A DNA stretch of 64,000 nucleotides from Psychrobacter sp. 4Bb (GCF_002836735.1 NZ_PJAS01000072.1:62001-126000), one strand, 5' to 3'; positions 1 to 10,264 are shown, numbered from the stretch's first letter. The notes: generated by a model from the letters alone, not told the origin. Numbers and translations are program-made.

Positions 1-894
1 CAAGCTTACAAAGATAAGACCAGGACCTGATGCAGGATCTAGACCATTGCTAAAGATGATTGGGAAGATAGCAAGACCAGCAGCCAACGCAATAACCGTA
101 TCTAAAATAACAACAGTACGTGCTGTTTTTAGTAAGTTCACTTCACGGCCCAAGTACGAGCCATAAGCGACCATGATACCCATACCAATTGATAGGGTGA
201 AGAAGGCATGACCTAATGCTGCAAGCATAACATCAGCCGTTAGTTTGCTAAGATCTGGCGTAAATAGGTAAGCAACTGCTTCACCAAACCCACCGTTCAT
301 CATGTTATAACCGACGATAACGAACAGAATCACACCCAATAATGGCATCAAAATCTTAGCTGTTTTTTCGATACCACTTGTCACACCAATACCAACGATG
401 ACAGCGGTTAAAATCATAAATACCGTATGCCAGATCGTCAATGTACCAGCTGATGCAAGCATAGCATCAAAGGTTGCAGCAACAGAATCACTGTCTTGAC
501 CAGCAAAACTACCTGTTGCTACTTTAGTGATATAGTTAAGCGCCCAACCACCGATCACACTATAGAACGATAGAATTAAGAAGCCACCTAAGATACCAGT
601 AGCACCAACGATGCCCCAACTACGTGACTTACCTTCAGTCGCTGCTACGTCTGAAAAAGTATTGACTGGGTTTTTTTGACCACGTCGACCAATTAACCAT
701 TCAGCAACTAATATCGGAAAACCGACCAGCGCGATACAGAACAAATAGGCAATAACGAAAGCTGAACCACCGCTTTCGCCAACCATGTATGGAAATTTCC
801 ATATGTTTCCTAAACCAACTGCTGAGCCTACTGCTGCCAATACGAAGCCAAAGCTTGAGCTCCATTGGGCATGTTCTTGTTTATTGATAGCCAT
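1..894 (-). CDS. Sodium-dependent transporter, NSS (SNF) family, C-terminus outside window
   Basis: Inner-membrane Na+-coupled symporter for amino acids or similar small solutes (family knowledge). The first 298 codons are visible. The N-terminus reads MAINKQEHAQWSSSFGFVLA, followed by the NSS signature of TM1, GSAVGLGNIWKFPY, an unwound helix that binds Na+ and substrate. Several hydrophobic segments follow. The start is the ATG at 894, preceded by a GAGGACGG ribosome-binding region about 10 nt upstream. It is transcribed leftward out of the window, away from lpxA. The substrate cannot be told from this part. It is absent from ordinary ORF lists only because its stop lies outside the window. 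Confidence 0.9.
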   Translation of the reverse strand, partial: MAINKQEHAQWSSSFGFVLAAVGSAVGLGNIWKFPYMVGESGGSAFVIAYLFCIALVGFPILVAEWLIGRRGQKNPVNTFSDVAATEGKSRSWGIVGATGILGGFLILSFYSVIGGWALNYITKVATGSFAGQDSDSVAATFDAMLASAGTLTIWHTVFMILTAVIVGIGVTSGIEKTAKILMPLLGVILFVIVGYNMMNGGFGEAVAYLFTPDLSKLTADVMLAALGHAFFTLSIGMGIMVAYGSYLGREVNLLKTARTVVILDTVIALAAGLAIFPIIFSNGLDPASGPGLIFVSL

Positions 895-1084
895 TTTTTC
901 CGTCCTCGTGCTTCAATTAACGTTACTGATAATCTTCCTTGATCAACATAAATAGTCGGCTTTACCATTGGATTATTTAGTAAACGCTTCTATGTGAAAC
1001 GCCCAGCAACATTAAGAAAGAATTGATTACAATATTGTAAACGCTCAGTTTCTGCTAAGCGACCAAAAAAGTCAAGTGCTCATA

Positions 1085-1117
1085 AATATAAAAAGCCATA
1101 ACAAATAGTTATGGCTT
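1085..1117 (-). terminator. Rho-independent terminator after lpxA
   Basis: Perfect 10-bp inverted repeat (1093-1102 and 1108-1117, loop of 5). On the minus strand it is followed by TTTTTATAT. It ends the long leftward envelope-gene transcript downstream of lpxA. Confidence 0.8.
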
Positions 1118-1196
1118 CTACGTAATTCGCCTTCATCCCACAAGAATTTAGCTGATTAAAAGTATCGAACTCATCATTAATCGAGTTATGCTTTCT

Positions 1197-1976
1197 TTAG
1201 CGCACAACACCGCGACTGCTATTTTGTAATGAATCAATAAGTAGCTGAATTTTTGGCTCTTTAGCCAATAGTTCACTATGTAAGACTTCCAACGCTTGTG
1301 CAGTGGTCAAACCTGATCTGAAAATCGTACGGTACGCTTGACGTAATACATTAATGGTTTCTTTTGACCAACCTTTACGGCGCATACCTTCGATATTGAG
1401 TCCATGAGCCTTTGCTGGATTGCCAGATACCATCGTAAATGCAGCCACATCTTTTAGAATGAGGCTTGCTCCACCAATCAAGCTATAGTCATCTACTGTA
1501 CAAAACTGATGTATGCCTGAGTTACCACCGATGATGGTATGGTCGCCAATAGTCACATGCCCCGCTACACCGACATTGTTAGCCAGTACGTTATGATCGC
1601 CAATGACACAATCATGTGCGACATGGGTGTTTACCATCAGTAGATTATGACTGCCGATTTTAGTCAGCTCGCCGTCTTGCGCTGTACCACGGTGTAAGCT
1701 ACAGGCTTCACGAATCGTATTGTGATCGCCGATTTCAAGCCAAGTGCGCTCACCTGCATATTTCAAGTCTTGAGGATCTTCACCAATACTCGCAAATTGA
1801 TAAAACTCATTGTGTTGGCCAATACGAGTCAGTTTAGTCACAACGACATGTCTATGCAAAACCGTATGCGCACCAATTGATACTTCATCACCAACGATAC
1901 AATAGGGCCCGATGATAGCAGTCTCGTCAATCTGCGCGGACGGTGAGATGAGTGCTGTAGGATGAATCTGACTCAT
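1197..1976 (-). CDS. lpxA: UDP-N-acetylglucosamine acyltransferase LpxA
   Basis: Cytoplasmic enzyme for the first step of lipid A synthesis: transfer of a 3-hydroxyacyl chain from ACP to the 3-OH of UDP-GlcNAc. The 259 residues match the usual 255-265. The N-terminal two thirds are left-handed beta-helix hexapeptide repeats (IGPYCIVGDEVSIGAHTVL and so on). The catalytic-histidine segment NTHVAHDCVIG is near residue 120, and a C-terminal helical domain ends in SSRGVVR, as is typical. It is the last gene of the lpxD-fabZ-lpxA group, 173 nt after fabZ, with a terminator downstream. Confidence 0.97.
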   Translation of the reverse strand: MSQIHPTALISPSAQIDETAIIGPYCIVGDEVSIGAHTVLHRHVVVTKLTRIGQHNEFYQFASIGEDPQDLKYAGERTWLEIGDHNTIREACSLHRGTAQDGELTKIGSHNLLMVNTHVAHDCVIGDHNVLANNVGVAGHVTIGDHTIIGGNSGIHQFCTVDDYSLIGGASLILKDVAAFTMVSGNPAKAHGLNIEGMRRKGWSKETINVLRQAYRTIFRSGLTTAQALEVLHSELLAKEPKIQLLIDSLQNSSRGVVR

Positions 1977-2149
1977 AAGATGGGCCCTTGTATCATTTGA
2001 TGCGAGTAAATAATAAAAAAGTATCGCTATTTCAGTGTTACTAACGAAGCTAATACCAGTTATGTTGTTGAGTTTACATATAGCTGTTTATTGCAGTGAT
2101 AGTGAGCGATTTCAATATCGCTCTTTGTACAGTATGGCTTATTGAAAAC

Positions 2150-2686
2150 TTAAGCACCCTTCGTGTTAGCAGGTTTTTGCTGCTCTTGACGTGCAATCAT
2201 GATTTGAGCACTAGCAGCCAGTTCATCTTCGACATGAACAGTACAATCAAATTTATAGATACCGTGTCTTTGCATCACGGTCTTTGCACGAATGATAAGC
2301 TGATCACCAGGAATCACACGGCGTTTAAAACGGACTTTATCCACACCTGCAAATAGATAGAGGTAACCGTCTTCTGCTGTCAGTCCTGCACTGATAAAAC
2401 CGAGAACCCCTGACACCTGTGCCATTGACTCCACCATCAATACCCCTGGCATAATCGGCTCATCAGGAAAGTGGCCGTTAAAAAACTCTTCATTAATAGT
2501 CACGTTTTTGATACCAGTAATACACTCACCTGGCGTACAAGCTACAATACGATCTACCAGCATAAAAGGATAGCGATGCGGTAAATAATGCTTAATCGTA
2601 TGATACGTTAACGGTAGCGTAAGACCTTGCTCAGCCAAGCTTTTAACTTCTTCATCAGTTGGGATATCTATATTGTTATTGCTCAT
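2150..2686 (-). CDS. fabZ: 3-hydroxyacyl-[ACP] dehydratase FabZ
   Basis: Hot-dog-fold dehydratase of fatty acid elongation, removing water from 3-hydroxyacyl-ACP in the cytoplasm. The active-site segments are clear: HRYPFMLVDRI (catalytic His) and GHFPDEPIMPGVLMVESMAQ (catalytic Glu). It has 178 residues against about 150 in E. coli. The excess is an N-terminal tail (NNNIDIPTDEEVKSLAEQ) and a short C-terminal tail. It lies 52 nt after lpxD and before lpxA, the classical order that balances fatty acid and lipid A synthesis. Confidence 0.97.
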   Translation of the reverse strand: MSNNNIDIPTDEEVKSLAEQGLTLPLTYHTIKHYLPHRYPFMLVDRIVACTPGECITGIKNVTINEEFFNGHFPDEPIMPGVLMVESMAQVSGVLGFISAGLTAEDGYLYLFAGVDKVRFKRRVIPGDQLIIRAKTVMQRHGIYKFDCTVHVEDELAASAQIMIARQEQQKPANTKGA

Positions 2687-2738
2687 AATGACGCTTCCTT
2701 GCTGTGTTTTGAATATCTATTATTTGTTTGTGTTTGCA

Positions 2739-3755
2739 TTAGTTATTGCCTAGCTGACGAAAACGTACAGCAGCACGTCGCCAATTAGCAGTTGGCATTG
2801 CAGCAGTACCAGATGAATATGAGCCAGCGGTTTTAATGGATTTGGTTACCATGGTCATGCCAGACAAAACAACATCGTCTGTAATCTCGATATGCCCTGT
2901 GATACCGACAGCGCCGCCTATTATACAGCGCTTACCTATCGTAGTACTACCCGCAATACCCGTTTGAGCAGCAATAGCAGTGCCGTCACCGATACGGACG
3001 TTATGGGCAACTTGTACCAAATTATCAATAATCACGTGATTACCAATAACAGTATCATCGATAGCGCCACGATCGATACACGTCTGGCTACCAACTCTTA
3101 CATGATTACCAATAATGACACGGCCTAACTGGGCAATACGCTCCCAACCTGTGTTACTAGGATCTTTAGTAGGCGCAAACCCGAACCCTTCAGATCCGAT
3201 ACTTACCCCTGCATGCAATCTAACGTGATTGCCAATGACACACTCAGGCCCGACAACGACTTGCGACTTAATCACACAATCGGTGCCAATACTGGTATTG
3301 GCTTCAACCACGACATGAGCATCGAGTGAGCTACGTGCCCCTATTTGCACATTGTCACCAATCACACAAAAAGGGCCGATATTGACTTGCTCGCCAATAA
3401 CAGCACTGTCTGCAATCACAGCACTAGGATGAATCCCGTTAGATAAAGAATGACGTGCAAACAGCTGACTGGCACTGGCATAAGCCAAATATGGATTTGA
3501 GACGACTAGCGCTATCGCTGAGGTAGGCACTTGGTCACGATATGCTTCCGTCACCAACACAGCACCGGCGTCACTGCTAGCCAAGCTAGAGATATAGTGA
3601 GGATCTGCCAAAAAGCTCAACTGCTGCTGATTGGCCGTCGTCAAACTACCGACGCTACTGAATGGTTGACACAATTGCTCAGTGTTAATCTCAGCCTTAT
3701 TAATAATAGGCTGACGCTGCTCAATTCGAGTAATGAGTTGCTCAATCGTTATCAT
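2739..3755 (-). CDS. lpxD: UDP-3-O-(3-hydroxyacyl)glucosamine N-acyltransferase LpxD
   Basis: Third enzyme of lipid A synthesis; N-acylates UDP-3-O-acyl-GlcN from acyl-ACP. The 338 residues match the family length. An N-terminal uridine-binding domain (about 1-105) is followed by a hexapeptide beta-helix from about 110 (IHPSAVIADSAVIGEQVNIG). The catalytic-His segment is VAHNVRIGDGTAIAAQTGIAG, and there is a C-terminal helix. In many gammaproteobacteria skp/ompH lies between bamA and lpxD. Here the 146-nt gap to bamA has no gene. Confidence 0.96.
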   Translation of the reverse strand: MITIEQLITRIEQRQPIINKAEINTEQLCQPFSSVGSLTTANQQQLSFLADPHYISSLASSDAGAVLVTEAYRDQVPTSAIALVVSNPYLAYASASQLFARHSLSNGIHPSAVIADSAVIGEQVNIGPFCVIGDNVQIGARSSLDAHVVVEANTSIGTDCVIKSQVVVGPECVIGNHVRLHAGVSIGSEGFGFAPTKDPSNTGWERIAQLGRVIIGNHVRVGSQTCIDRGAIDDTVIGNHVIIDNLVQVAHNVRIGDGTAIAAQTGIAGSTTIGKRCIIGGAVGITGHIEITDDVVLSGMTMVTKSIKTAGSYSSGTAAMPTANWRRAAVRFRQLGNN

Positions 3756-3844
3756 AATGACTATTAATAAAATGTGTTTATAAATGAAACGGTCGCCAAA
3801 ATAACAATGCGTTTTGACGACCTACTAAGCTCTAATGATATTTC

Positions 3845-3884
3845 CGTCTATTTGAGACAATCTTCGAAACTGCTCAAATAGATG
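3845..3884 (-). other. Stem-loop between bamA and lpxD
   Basis: Inverted repeat TCTATTTGAG / CTCAAATAGA (3847-3856 and 3873-3882) extended by two more pairs, with a 16-nt loop, in the 146-nt bamA-lpxD gap. On the minus strand no U-run follows, so it is not a good intrinsic terminator. It could be an mRNA processing or stability element. Confidence 0.4.
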
Positions 3885-3901
3885 AGAATGATGTCATTAA
3901 T

Positions 3902-6337
3902 TTAGAATGTATTACCAATCTGGAACTGGACTTTTTCAGTCTCATCGCCCTCTTTGTCACCAAATGGTACCGCGTAGCTCAGTGAGATTGGACCAATTGG
4001 CGTATACCAAGTGATACCAGCACCAGCACTATAGCGGAAGTCATTATCTTGAGTCAGTAGCTTAATTTCACTACCGTCGTCATTTAGAGCAGGATCACCA
4101 GTATTAGGATTGATAAAAGTGCGATCTTCTTTATCAGAGGTGTCAAAGACCTGACCACCTTCAGCAAACAATACTGGGCGTACTTGATCTGCCCAATCAC
4201 CTTTAAACGGCATTGGCAAAATTAATTCTGCACCAAACGTTGCTAGTGCATTACCACCAATATCTTCATCTGTAAATCTTCGATCAGCATTAACCGCATC
4301 AAGATAAACTTGTGATTTAGGTCCCAGAGTAGATGATTCATAGCCACGTACTGAGCCATAACCACCAGCATAGAAGTTCTCATAGAACGGTAAATCATTA
4401 CCATAACCAAGCTTAGTATAACCACGCGCGATCACATCTTTATAAAGAGGATAATATATATTGCCGCTATAAGTTAGCTTTTGGTAATTGGCATCACCAA
4501 GACCGATGGTTGCATCAACCGCATGGCTCATCCCTTTGGTAGGAAATACTGGACGGTCTAAAGTGCTGTAGTCCCAACCAAACAATAGGTTGTAAGTCTG
4601 ATAGTCATTCTTGAAGCTAGCAACACCATCAGTCTCGACTTCCGGCGTTTTCGTACCGCCCTCGTCTAGAATTTCTTGGACATTAGATATACCCAGATAA
4701 CGACCACCACGAACCTTTGTGTTGTCTACATTTAGACCAGCACTAAGACGTTTGGTTTCGTCAATAGGATAACTATAGTTCAGCGTCGCACCATATGAAT
4801 CGGTCACATAGTTACTAACGTTATCATCGTCATATTTAGTTTTGCGATAATAACCGCTGATACCTTGAGAGACACCGTTTTCTGTAAAGTACGGATCGGT
4901 ATAACCTAGGCTATAAGAGTCGCGTGTTTCTGAACGAGAAAGCGCAGCCTTTACACGGTTACCGGTACCCATAAAGTTGTTTTGAGTCAGATCCAATTGG
5001 AAAGTCACACCACCACTTTGTGAGTAACCTGCTGCAATCGTTGAGCTACCAGAAGGCTGCTCTTCAACCACATAGTTTACATCGACTTGATCGGGCTGGT
5101 TAGGTACTGGCTTAACATCGACAGTGACATTTTTAAAGAAGCCAGTACGCATTAAACGCGTGCGTGACAGCTGAATTTTGTCATTGGACGACAGCGCACC
5201 TTCTAACTGACGCATCTCACGACGTAATACTTCGTCTTGCGTTTTGATATTACCCGTAAAGTTGATACGGCGAACGTAGATAGGACGTGCAGGATCGATA
5301 TAGTAATCGACATCGACCATTTTAGTATCGTCATTGATACGTGGTACTGGTCTGATTTGAGCTAGATAATAGCCTTCGTTACCATAGCGTCTTTTGAGAG
5401 AAGCAGTGGTTTCGTCTAGTTTTGCTTGCGAGTACTTTTCATTAGATGCAAAGCTCACTAGCTCTTTTAGCTCACTATTCTCAAAGGTAGGTTTACCTAG
5501 AAAGTTCACTTCGCCAAACTGGTATTGCTCGCCTTCACTTAGGCTAACTTCGATAAACACGCTACTCTTGTCTTCGCTAATGTTCAATACGGCATTATCA
5601 ACTGAAAAACGCACATAACCATCGTTCTGATATAGCGCCTTTAAACTCTCTAAACTGGCGGCCAGTTTTTCTTGAGCGTAACGATCAGATTTAGATAATA
5701 GACGCGTCCATGAAGATTCTTTTACCGCGAAAACGTCTTTAATCTCTTCATCACTAAAGTGCTTGTTACCAATGATATTGATATCGACAACTTTAGCAGG
5801 CTTGCCTTCTACAAAGCGCACATCAAGTTTTACGCGGTTACCATCAAGTACCGTTTGATCTACTTCGATATTACTATTGTAGTAGCCTTGGCTAATATAT
5901 TGCTGTTGTAGCTCATTGGCCACACCTTGCAAAGTAGACTGCTTGAGCACGTCACCAGCAGAAAGGCCAGCATTCTTCAATCCCTGCTCAAGCCCTTCTT
6001 TAGGAATAAGCTTGTTACCTTCAAAGGTTACTTCAGCGATCGTTGGACGCTCAATGACGTCAAATCTTAGCTTGCCACCTTCGACACGGCTTTGAATATC
6101 AGCAAAGTTCTCAGTTGCATATAGCGCCTTAATACTGGCAGCTAAGCTACTATCATTCACCGTATCGCCTACCGTAACAGGTAAGACCGGATAGAGGCTA
6201 TCAGGGGTTAAGCGTTGTAAGCCATTAAAACCGATGTCAGTTACTACAAATTCTGCAGCCTGTACTGGCATACTCATCATCGCTACAACTAACGGCAACC
6301 CAGCCGCGCTCATAATTAAAGGCGTACGCATAAACAC
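3902..6337 (-). CDS. bamA: Outer membrane protein assembly factor BamA
   Basis: Central outer-membrane subunit of the BAM machine that inserts beta-barrel proteins. The 811-residue precursor has a signal peptide ending in VQAAEF (about residue 28), then five POTRA domains (FVVTDIGFNGLQRLTP, ITEVTFEGN-like starts) to about residue 425. A 16-strand barrel follows. The conserved loop-6 motif is present as VRGYESSTLGP, and the protein ends in Phe, as outer-membrane barrels do. It lies downstream of rseP (256 nt) and upstream of lpxD. Confidence 0.98.
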   Translation of the reverse strand: MFMRTPLIMSAAGLPLVVAMMSMPVQAAEFVVTDIGFNGLQRLTPDSLYPVLPVTVGDTVNDSSLAASIKALYATENFADIQSRVEGGKLRFDVIERPTIAEVTFEGNKLIPKEGLEQGLKNAGLSAGDVLKQSTLQGVANELQQQYISQGYYNSNIEVDQTVLDGNRVKLDVRFVEGKPAKVVDINIIGNKHFSDEEIKDVFAVKESSWTRLLSKSDRYAQEKLAASLESLKALYQNDGYVRFSVDNAVLNISEDKSSVFIEVSLSEGEQYQFGEVNFLGKPTFENSELKELVSFASNEKYSQAKLDETTASLKRRYGNEGYYLAQIRPVPRINDDTKMVDVDYYIDPARPIYVRRINFTGNIKTQDEVLRREMRQLEGALSSNDKIQLSRTRLMRTGFFKNVTVDVKPVPNQPDQVDVNYVVEEQPSGSSTIAAGYSQSGGVTFQLDLTQNNFMGTGNRVKAALSRSETRDSYSLGYTDPYFTENGVSQGISGYYRKTKYDDDNVSNYVTDSYGATLNYSYPIDETKRLSAGLNVDNTKVRGGRYLGISNVQEILDEGGTKTPEVETDGVASFKNDYQTYNLLFGWDYSTLDRPVFPTKGMSHAVDATIGLGDANYQKLTYSGNIYYPLYKDVIARGYTKLGYGNDLPFYENFYAGGYGSVRGYESSTLGPKSQVYLDAVNADRRFTDEDIGGNALATFGAELILPMPFKGDWADQVRPVLFAEGGQVFDTSDKEDRTFINPNTGDPALNDDGSEIKLLTQDNDFRYSAGAGITWYTPIGPISLSYAVPFGDKEGDETEKVQFQIGNTF

Positions 6338-6593
6338 TATCCGTCAATAAAAAAATTGCTTAAGTTAAGTTAAAAGGCACGTATTGTCTAACCCGTGCGC
6401 ATAAGGTTATAAACCCATGCAAGGGTAACTCAGAACACTTTATATAAATTGCATCACAAAATAAACTAAAAATTACGATTAGTACAGAGGCTGCGACACA
6501 GAGTAGCATGCCTATCATAACAATAATCAGCCTATAATAGGCGTAAAACCATTAGTATATCGTGCTTTATCAGCCATATTGCTCATCCGCCGA

Positions 6594-7970
6594 TCAAAAT
6601 AGCCGGCTGATGTCATTACCAATTGCTAACACCATGAAACCTGCCAGCAAGAGTAAACCGATATTTAGACCGACCATTTGCACACCTTCAGACAATGGCT
6701 TACCGCGAATCAGCTCGATAAAATGATAGACAATATGCCCACCATCTAATACTGGAATCGGCAAAAGGTTTAAGACGGCAAGACTCAGGCTAATTAGCGC
6801 CGCTGTCGATAATACCATCTGCCAACTGATATCAAAGCTTTGTTTGGCGACTTTGGCAATGGTAATTGGCCCTGATAAGTTGTCTAAGCCAATCATACCG
6901 GATAGCATTTTTCCCATTGAGCTTACGGTCATTACTGCGAGCTGCTCAGTCTTTTCAAACGACTTAACTAACGACTCACTAGGACCATAGACCACGGTAG
7001 TCTTGTAATCATCAGGGATAACAATCTCAGTCTGATCCACCATCGCACCAATCTGTCCGTAATCATTACCCAAGTTGTCTTTTTTACCTTGAGGCATAAT
7101 CTGCAACTGTACAGACTTGTCATCACGCAACACCGTAAAGTTCAATAGCGTTTCAGGATTATCACGGATGATACGTGTCGCAGTAATCCAATCTTCGATT
7201 GACTCATTATTAATAGCAGTAATGCGGTCACCAACCTTTAGACCTTGGCGGCTAGCGGCACCATCGGGAGCCAAACCGCCTACAATCGGCGCAATCTGCG
7301 GCTGCCATGGCAACATACCAAAGCTGGTCAGTGCGTCTTTGCCTTGAGCCTCACCTTGCATAAACTGTGTGACGGGTGCTTGATAGGTTTTAGTCGACTG
7401 ATCGGTTTGGGCGTCTGACTGCAAGGTAATGCTAACATTATCCGTCTCACCCATACGTCCTGCAAGGCGATAGTTAATACCTTCCCATGTCTGCACATCA
7501 TGTCCATCAATCGCCACAATCTTATCGCCGACTGGCAGCTGTGCCATTGCAGCAGGCGTATCTGGTAGTACCTGTCCAATCTTAGTCGCCAACTGCTCAG
7601 ATGGGGTCATAAATAGTACCCAAAATAGCGCGATAGCGATAACAAAATTCATGATAGGACCAGCTGCAACGATAGCAATTTTCTTGAGCGGATGCTGTCG
7701 ATTAAACGCAAGGTGCTGCTCATCTTTTGCGACATTACCTTCACGCTCATCTAGCATTTTTACATAACCGCCAAGTGGCAATGCTGAGATACGATAGTCG
7801 ATACCGCTCTTTTTGCTGGTCCAACCAAAAACTTTAGGACCAAAACCGATAGAGTACGTTAACACTTTGACACCGCAAAGCCGCGCCACAATATAATGTC
7901 CCCACTCGTGTAAGGCAATAAGCGGACCTAAGACAAATATGGCGGCAAGAAGTGTTAGTAAAAACGTCAT
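6594..7970 (-). CDS. rseP: Intramembrane zinc metalloprotease RseP (site-2 protease)
   Basis: Inner-membrane protease that completes cleavage of the anti-sigma factor RseA and of signal-peptide remnants. The zinc motif HEWGH is at residues 21-25 in the first TM helix. The second zinc-ligand motif is NLLPIPVLDGGH near the C-terminus. Two periplasmic PDZ domains lie between (about 130-200 and 220-300, with GLKVGDRITAINN). The 458 residues match the family. It sits between dxr (96 nt) and bamA, the usual envelope-stress neighbourhood. Confidence 0.97.
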   Translation of the reverse strand: MTFLLTLLAAIFVLGPLIALHEWGHYIVARLCGVKVLTYSIGFGPKVFGWTSKKSGIDYRISALPLGGYVKMLDEREGNVAKDEQHLAFNRQHPLKKIAIVAAGPIMNFVIAIALFWVLFMTPSEQLATKIGQVLPDTPAAMAQLPVGDKIVAIDGHDVQTWEGINYRLAGRMGETDNVSITLQSDAQTDQSTKTYQAPVTQFMQGEAQGKDALTSFGMLPWQPQIAPIVGGLAPDGAASRQGLKVGDRITAINNESIEDWITATRIIRDNPETLLNFTVLRDDKSVQLQIMPQGKKDNLGNDYGQIGAMVDQTEIVIPDDYKTTVVYGPSESLVKSFEKTEQLAVMTVSSMGKMLSGMIGLDNLSGPITIAKVAKQSFDISWQMVLSTAALISLSLAVLNLLPIPVLDGGHIVYHFIELIRGKPLSEGVQMVGLNIGLLLLAGFMVLAIGNDISRLF

Positions 7971-8066
7971 GATTTTTTCTCAGTATTGTCTCTCAGCATT
8001 TTTATTAACATCTTCGCTAATCTCGTTTATCAATGTCATATATCAGCTAAGAGACGCTTGCTACGA

Positions 8067-9269
8067 TTATGTTAGCTTTGCTACCAACTTATCAGTCAGA
8101 TGGCGTGCAATCTTATCGATTGCCAATATGTCTTCTATGTCAGCGGTTTCGTTCAATGGAGGCAGCTGTATGTCATTTAAGGCTTGTTCGTTAATATCAG
8201 CAATATCCGTCAAACGTATTTTACCATCGAGGAACGCTGCTACTGCAATTTCGTTTGCAGCATTAAGCACAATTGTGGCTTGCGTTCCGGCTTGCATAGC
8301 TTGGCGGGCCAAACGCAAACAGGCAAACTTTTGCAAGTCAGGTTCAATAAACTCCAAACCACTAAGTGCAAATAAGTCTAACGGCTGCGAGCCACTATCC
8401 ATCCGATCAGGGTAGCTAAGCGCGTGCGCAATGGGGGTTTTCATGTCTGGACTGCCCAGCTGCGCCAAGAAGCTACCATCGCTATATTCTACCATCGAGT
8501 GAATGATACTTTGTGGATGAATAACCACATTTATCTTATCTTCAGGCAAATCAAATAAGTGACAGGCTTCTATCAGCTCAAGCCCCTTGTTCATCATCGT
8601 GGCCGAATCGACAGATATCTTTTGACCCATTGACCAATTCGGGTGTTTGACCGCTTCTGCGACGCTTGCCTGCTGCATCTGCTCAAACGACTGCTGCAAA
8701 AATGGCCCACCAGAGGCTGTCAACCATAGTTTACGAACACCATGATTTGACTGATGGATTTGCGTATTGTCTTGCTGAATAGCGAGTGGCAAGCATTGAA
8801 AAATGGCATTGTGTTCGGAGTCGAGTGGCAGCAAAGTGGCTTTGTGTGTCTTGACCGCATCAATCATAACTTTACCTGCCATCACTAAGGCTTCTTTATT
8901 GGCCAATAAGATACGCTTACCTACACGTGCTGCTGCTAATGTAGACGGCAACCCTGCCGCCCCTACAATCGCCGCTACAACCGTATCAGTCTGTGAGTCA
9001 GTGGCAATATCTACCAATCCTGCCTCACCCCCTACGACCTCACTATCAATCCCCGCGGCTTTAAGCCTGTGAGCAAAATCATCTACGGCTGACGTCGGCA
9101 CACTGACGCGTTTCGGCAAAAACTGCTGACAGAGTGCAAATAGCTTATCTAAGCGATGATAGCCTGACAAAGCATAGACTTCGTAGGTATGCGGTTGTGC
9201 CGCTAATATTGCTAAGGTGCTATCGCCAATCGAGCCTGTCGCGCCTAGTACGGCGATGCGTTGCGTCAT
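8067..9269 (-). CDS. dxr: 1-deoxy-D-xylulose 5-phosphate reductoisomerase
   Basis: NADPH-dependent second enzyme of the MEP pathway, producing MEP for isoprenoids, among them the undecaprenyl chain made by the nearby uppS. The N-terminal Rossmann motif is VLGATGSIGDSTL, with LLANKEALVMAG in the middle. The metal and substrate segments are DSEHNAIFQ and KHPNWSMGQKISVDSATMMN. I chose the ATG at 9269 (MTQRIAVLG) because it aligns with the family N-terminus. An ATG at 9275 and a TTG at 9278 are also in frame, and none has a strong ribosome-binding site. Confidence 0.96.
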   Translation of the reverse strand: MTQRIAVLGATGSIGDSTLAILAAQPHTYEVYALSGYHRLDKLFALCQQFLPKRVSVPTSAVDDFAHRLKAAGIDSEVVGGEAGLVDIATDSQTDTVVAAIVGAAGLPSTLAAARVGKRILLANKEALVMAGKVMIDAVKTHKATLLPLDSEHNAIFQCLPLAIQQDNTQIHQSNHGVRKLWLTASGGPFLQQSFEQMQQASVAEAVKHPNWSMGQKISVDSATMMNKGLELIEACHLFDLPEDKINVVIHPQSIIHSMVEYSDGSFLAQLGSPDMKTPIAHALSYPDRMDSGSQPLDLFALSGLEFIEPDLQKFACLRLARQAMQAGTQATIVLNAANEIAVAAFLDGKIRLTDIADINEQALNDIQLPPLNETADIEDILAIDKIARHLTDKLVAKLT

Positions 9270-9454
9270 AACCATCAATGCCCATGATACTTAAAAATAA
9301 TAAAAATAGAATATCGTCTGTTAACTATAAAACCACTGTTCTGATAACCGTGTTTGTCATACTAATGTATTACTTGTGTTCGGCTCACTTATATTAGTAT
9401 TAATGAGAATAAACCATAGAGCAGGTTCAAATAGAAAAATGCTGCTATATAACC

Positions 9455-10264
9455 TTATACCACTATCAAGCCAAGCTGCTGTATCGCCCAAAAACCAAGG
9501 GCAAATATTGGTGTGGCAGACAGTAGCGAATCAATACGATCAAGGATACCACCGTGACCTGGCAAGATAGTACCTGAATCTTTTACATCAGCACGACGTT
9601 TGAGCATCGACTCAAACAAATCTCCAAGTACAGAGGCAAGAATAGTGATGGCCGATAACGCTACAAATGCGATTAACGGTACACCGGTCAGCTGTAATTT
9701 AAAGACGCTAATGGCTACCACAACTAACAGCCCTGTAACGAGGCCACCAGCCAATCCTTCCATGCTCTTATTGGGCGAAACATTGGGTGCCATTTTTCGG
9801 CGACCAAGCTTGCGTCCAACGAAATATGCACCGCTATCTGCACACCATACTAATAAGAACACATATAGCAGCCACCATGCCGACAGTTGCCAGAGATAGA
9901 ACATCGCCGTGATAGATGCCGTCAGAATAACCGCGCCCATCATTGCCAGCTGGTTGCCGTACCATCTCGTCTGTGTTGGAAAGACTCGAACCCAAGACAG
10001 CGCCATCAGCCATATAATGAGTGACGCCACCCACCAAAACAGCCAAGTCACCTTGAACATCAGCGAGAATATAGTGAGCGCTAAAATAATTAGAACGAAT
10101 ACAGCAGGTTGGCGCCACTTAGGCATCAATTTGGCCCACTCATGAGCGGCGATAATGACCCCAATGGCCAACAGTGGTGCAAATAAAATAGGCGTTTGGC
10201 TCGCAAACATTGCAATACCAACGATAATAACGAGAACAATTGCCGTCTTAATTCGTTGCCACAT
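9455..10264 (-). CDS. cdsA: Phosphatidate cytidylyltransferase
   Basis: Polytopic inner-membrane enzyme making CDP-diacylglycerol from phosphatidate and CTP, the branch point for all phospholipids. 269 residues with about eight hydrophobic segments. The CDP-alcohol synthase signature is at the C-terminal side: SMLKRRADVKDSGTILPGHG followed by GILDRIDSL. The ATG at 10264 has an AAGG about 11 nt upstream. It lies between uppS (189 nt) and dxr (176 nt) in the same leftward group. Confidence 0.96.
   Translation of the reverse strand: MWQRIKTAIVLVIIVGIAMFASQTPILFAPLLAIGVIIAAHEWAKLMPKWRQPAVFVLIILALTIFSLMFKVTWLFWWVASLIIWLMALSWVRVFPTQTRWYGNQLAMMGAVILTASITAMFYLWQLSAWWLLYVFLLVWCADSGAYFVGRKLGRRKMAPNVSPNKSMEGLAGGLVTGLLVVVAISVFKLQLTGVPLIAFVALSAITILASVLGDLFESMLKRRADVKDSGTILPGHGGILDRIDSLLSATPIFALGFWAIQQLGLIVV

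Noticed and set aside
4243..4425. Met-rich leftward frame inside bamA
   Set aside because: Out-of-frame shadow of bamA.
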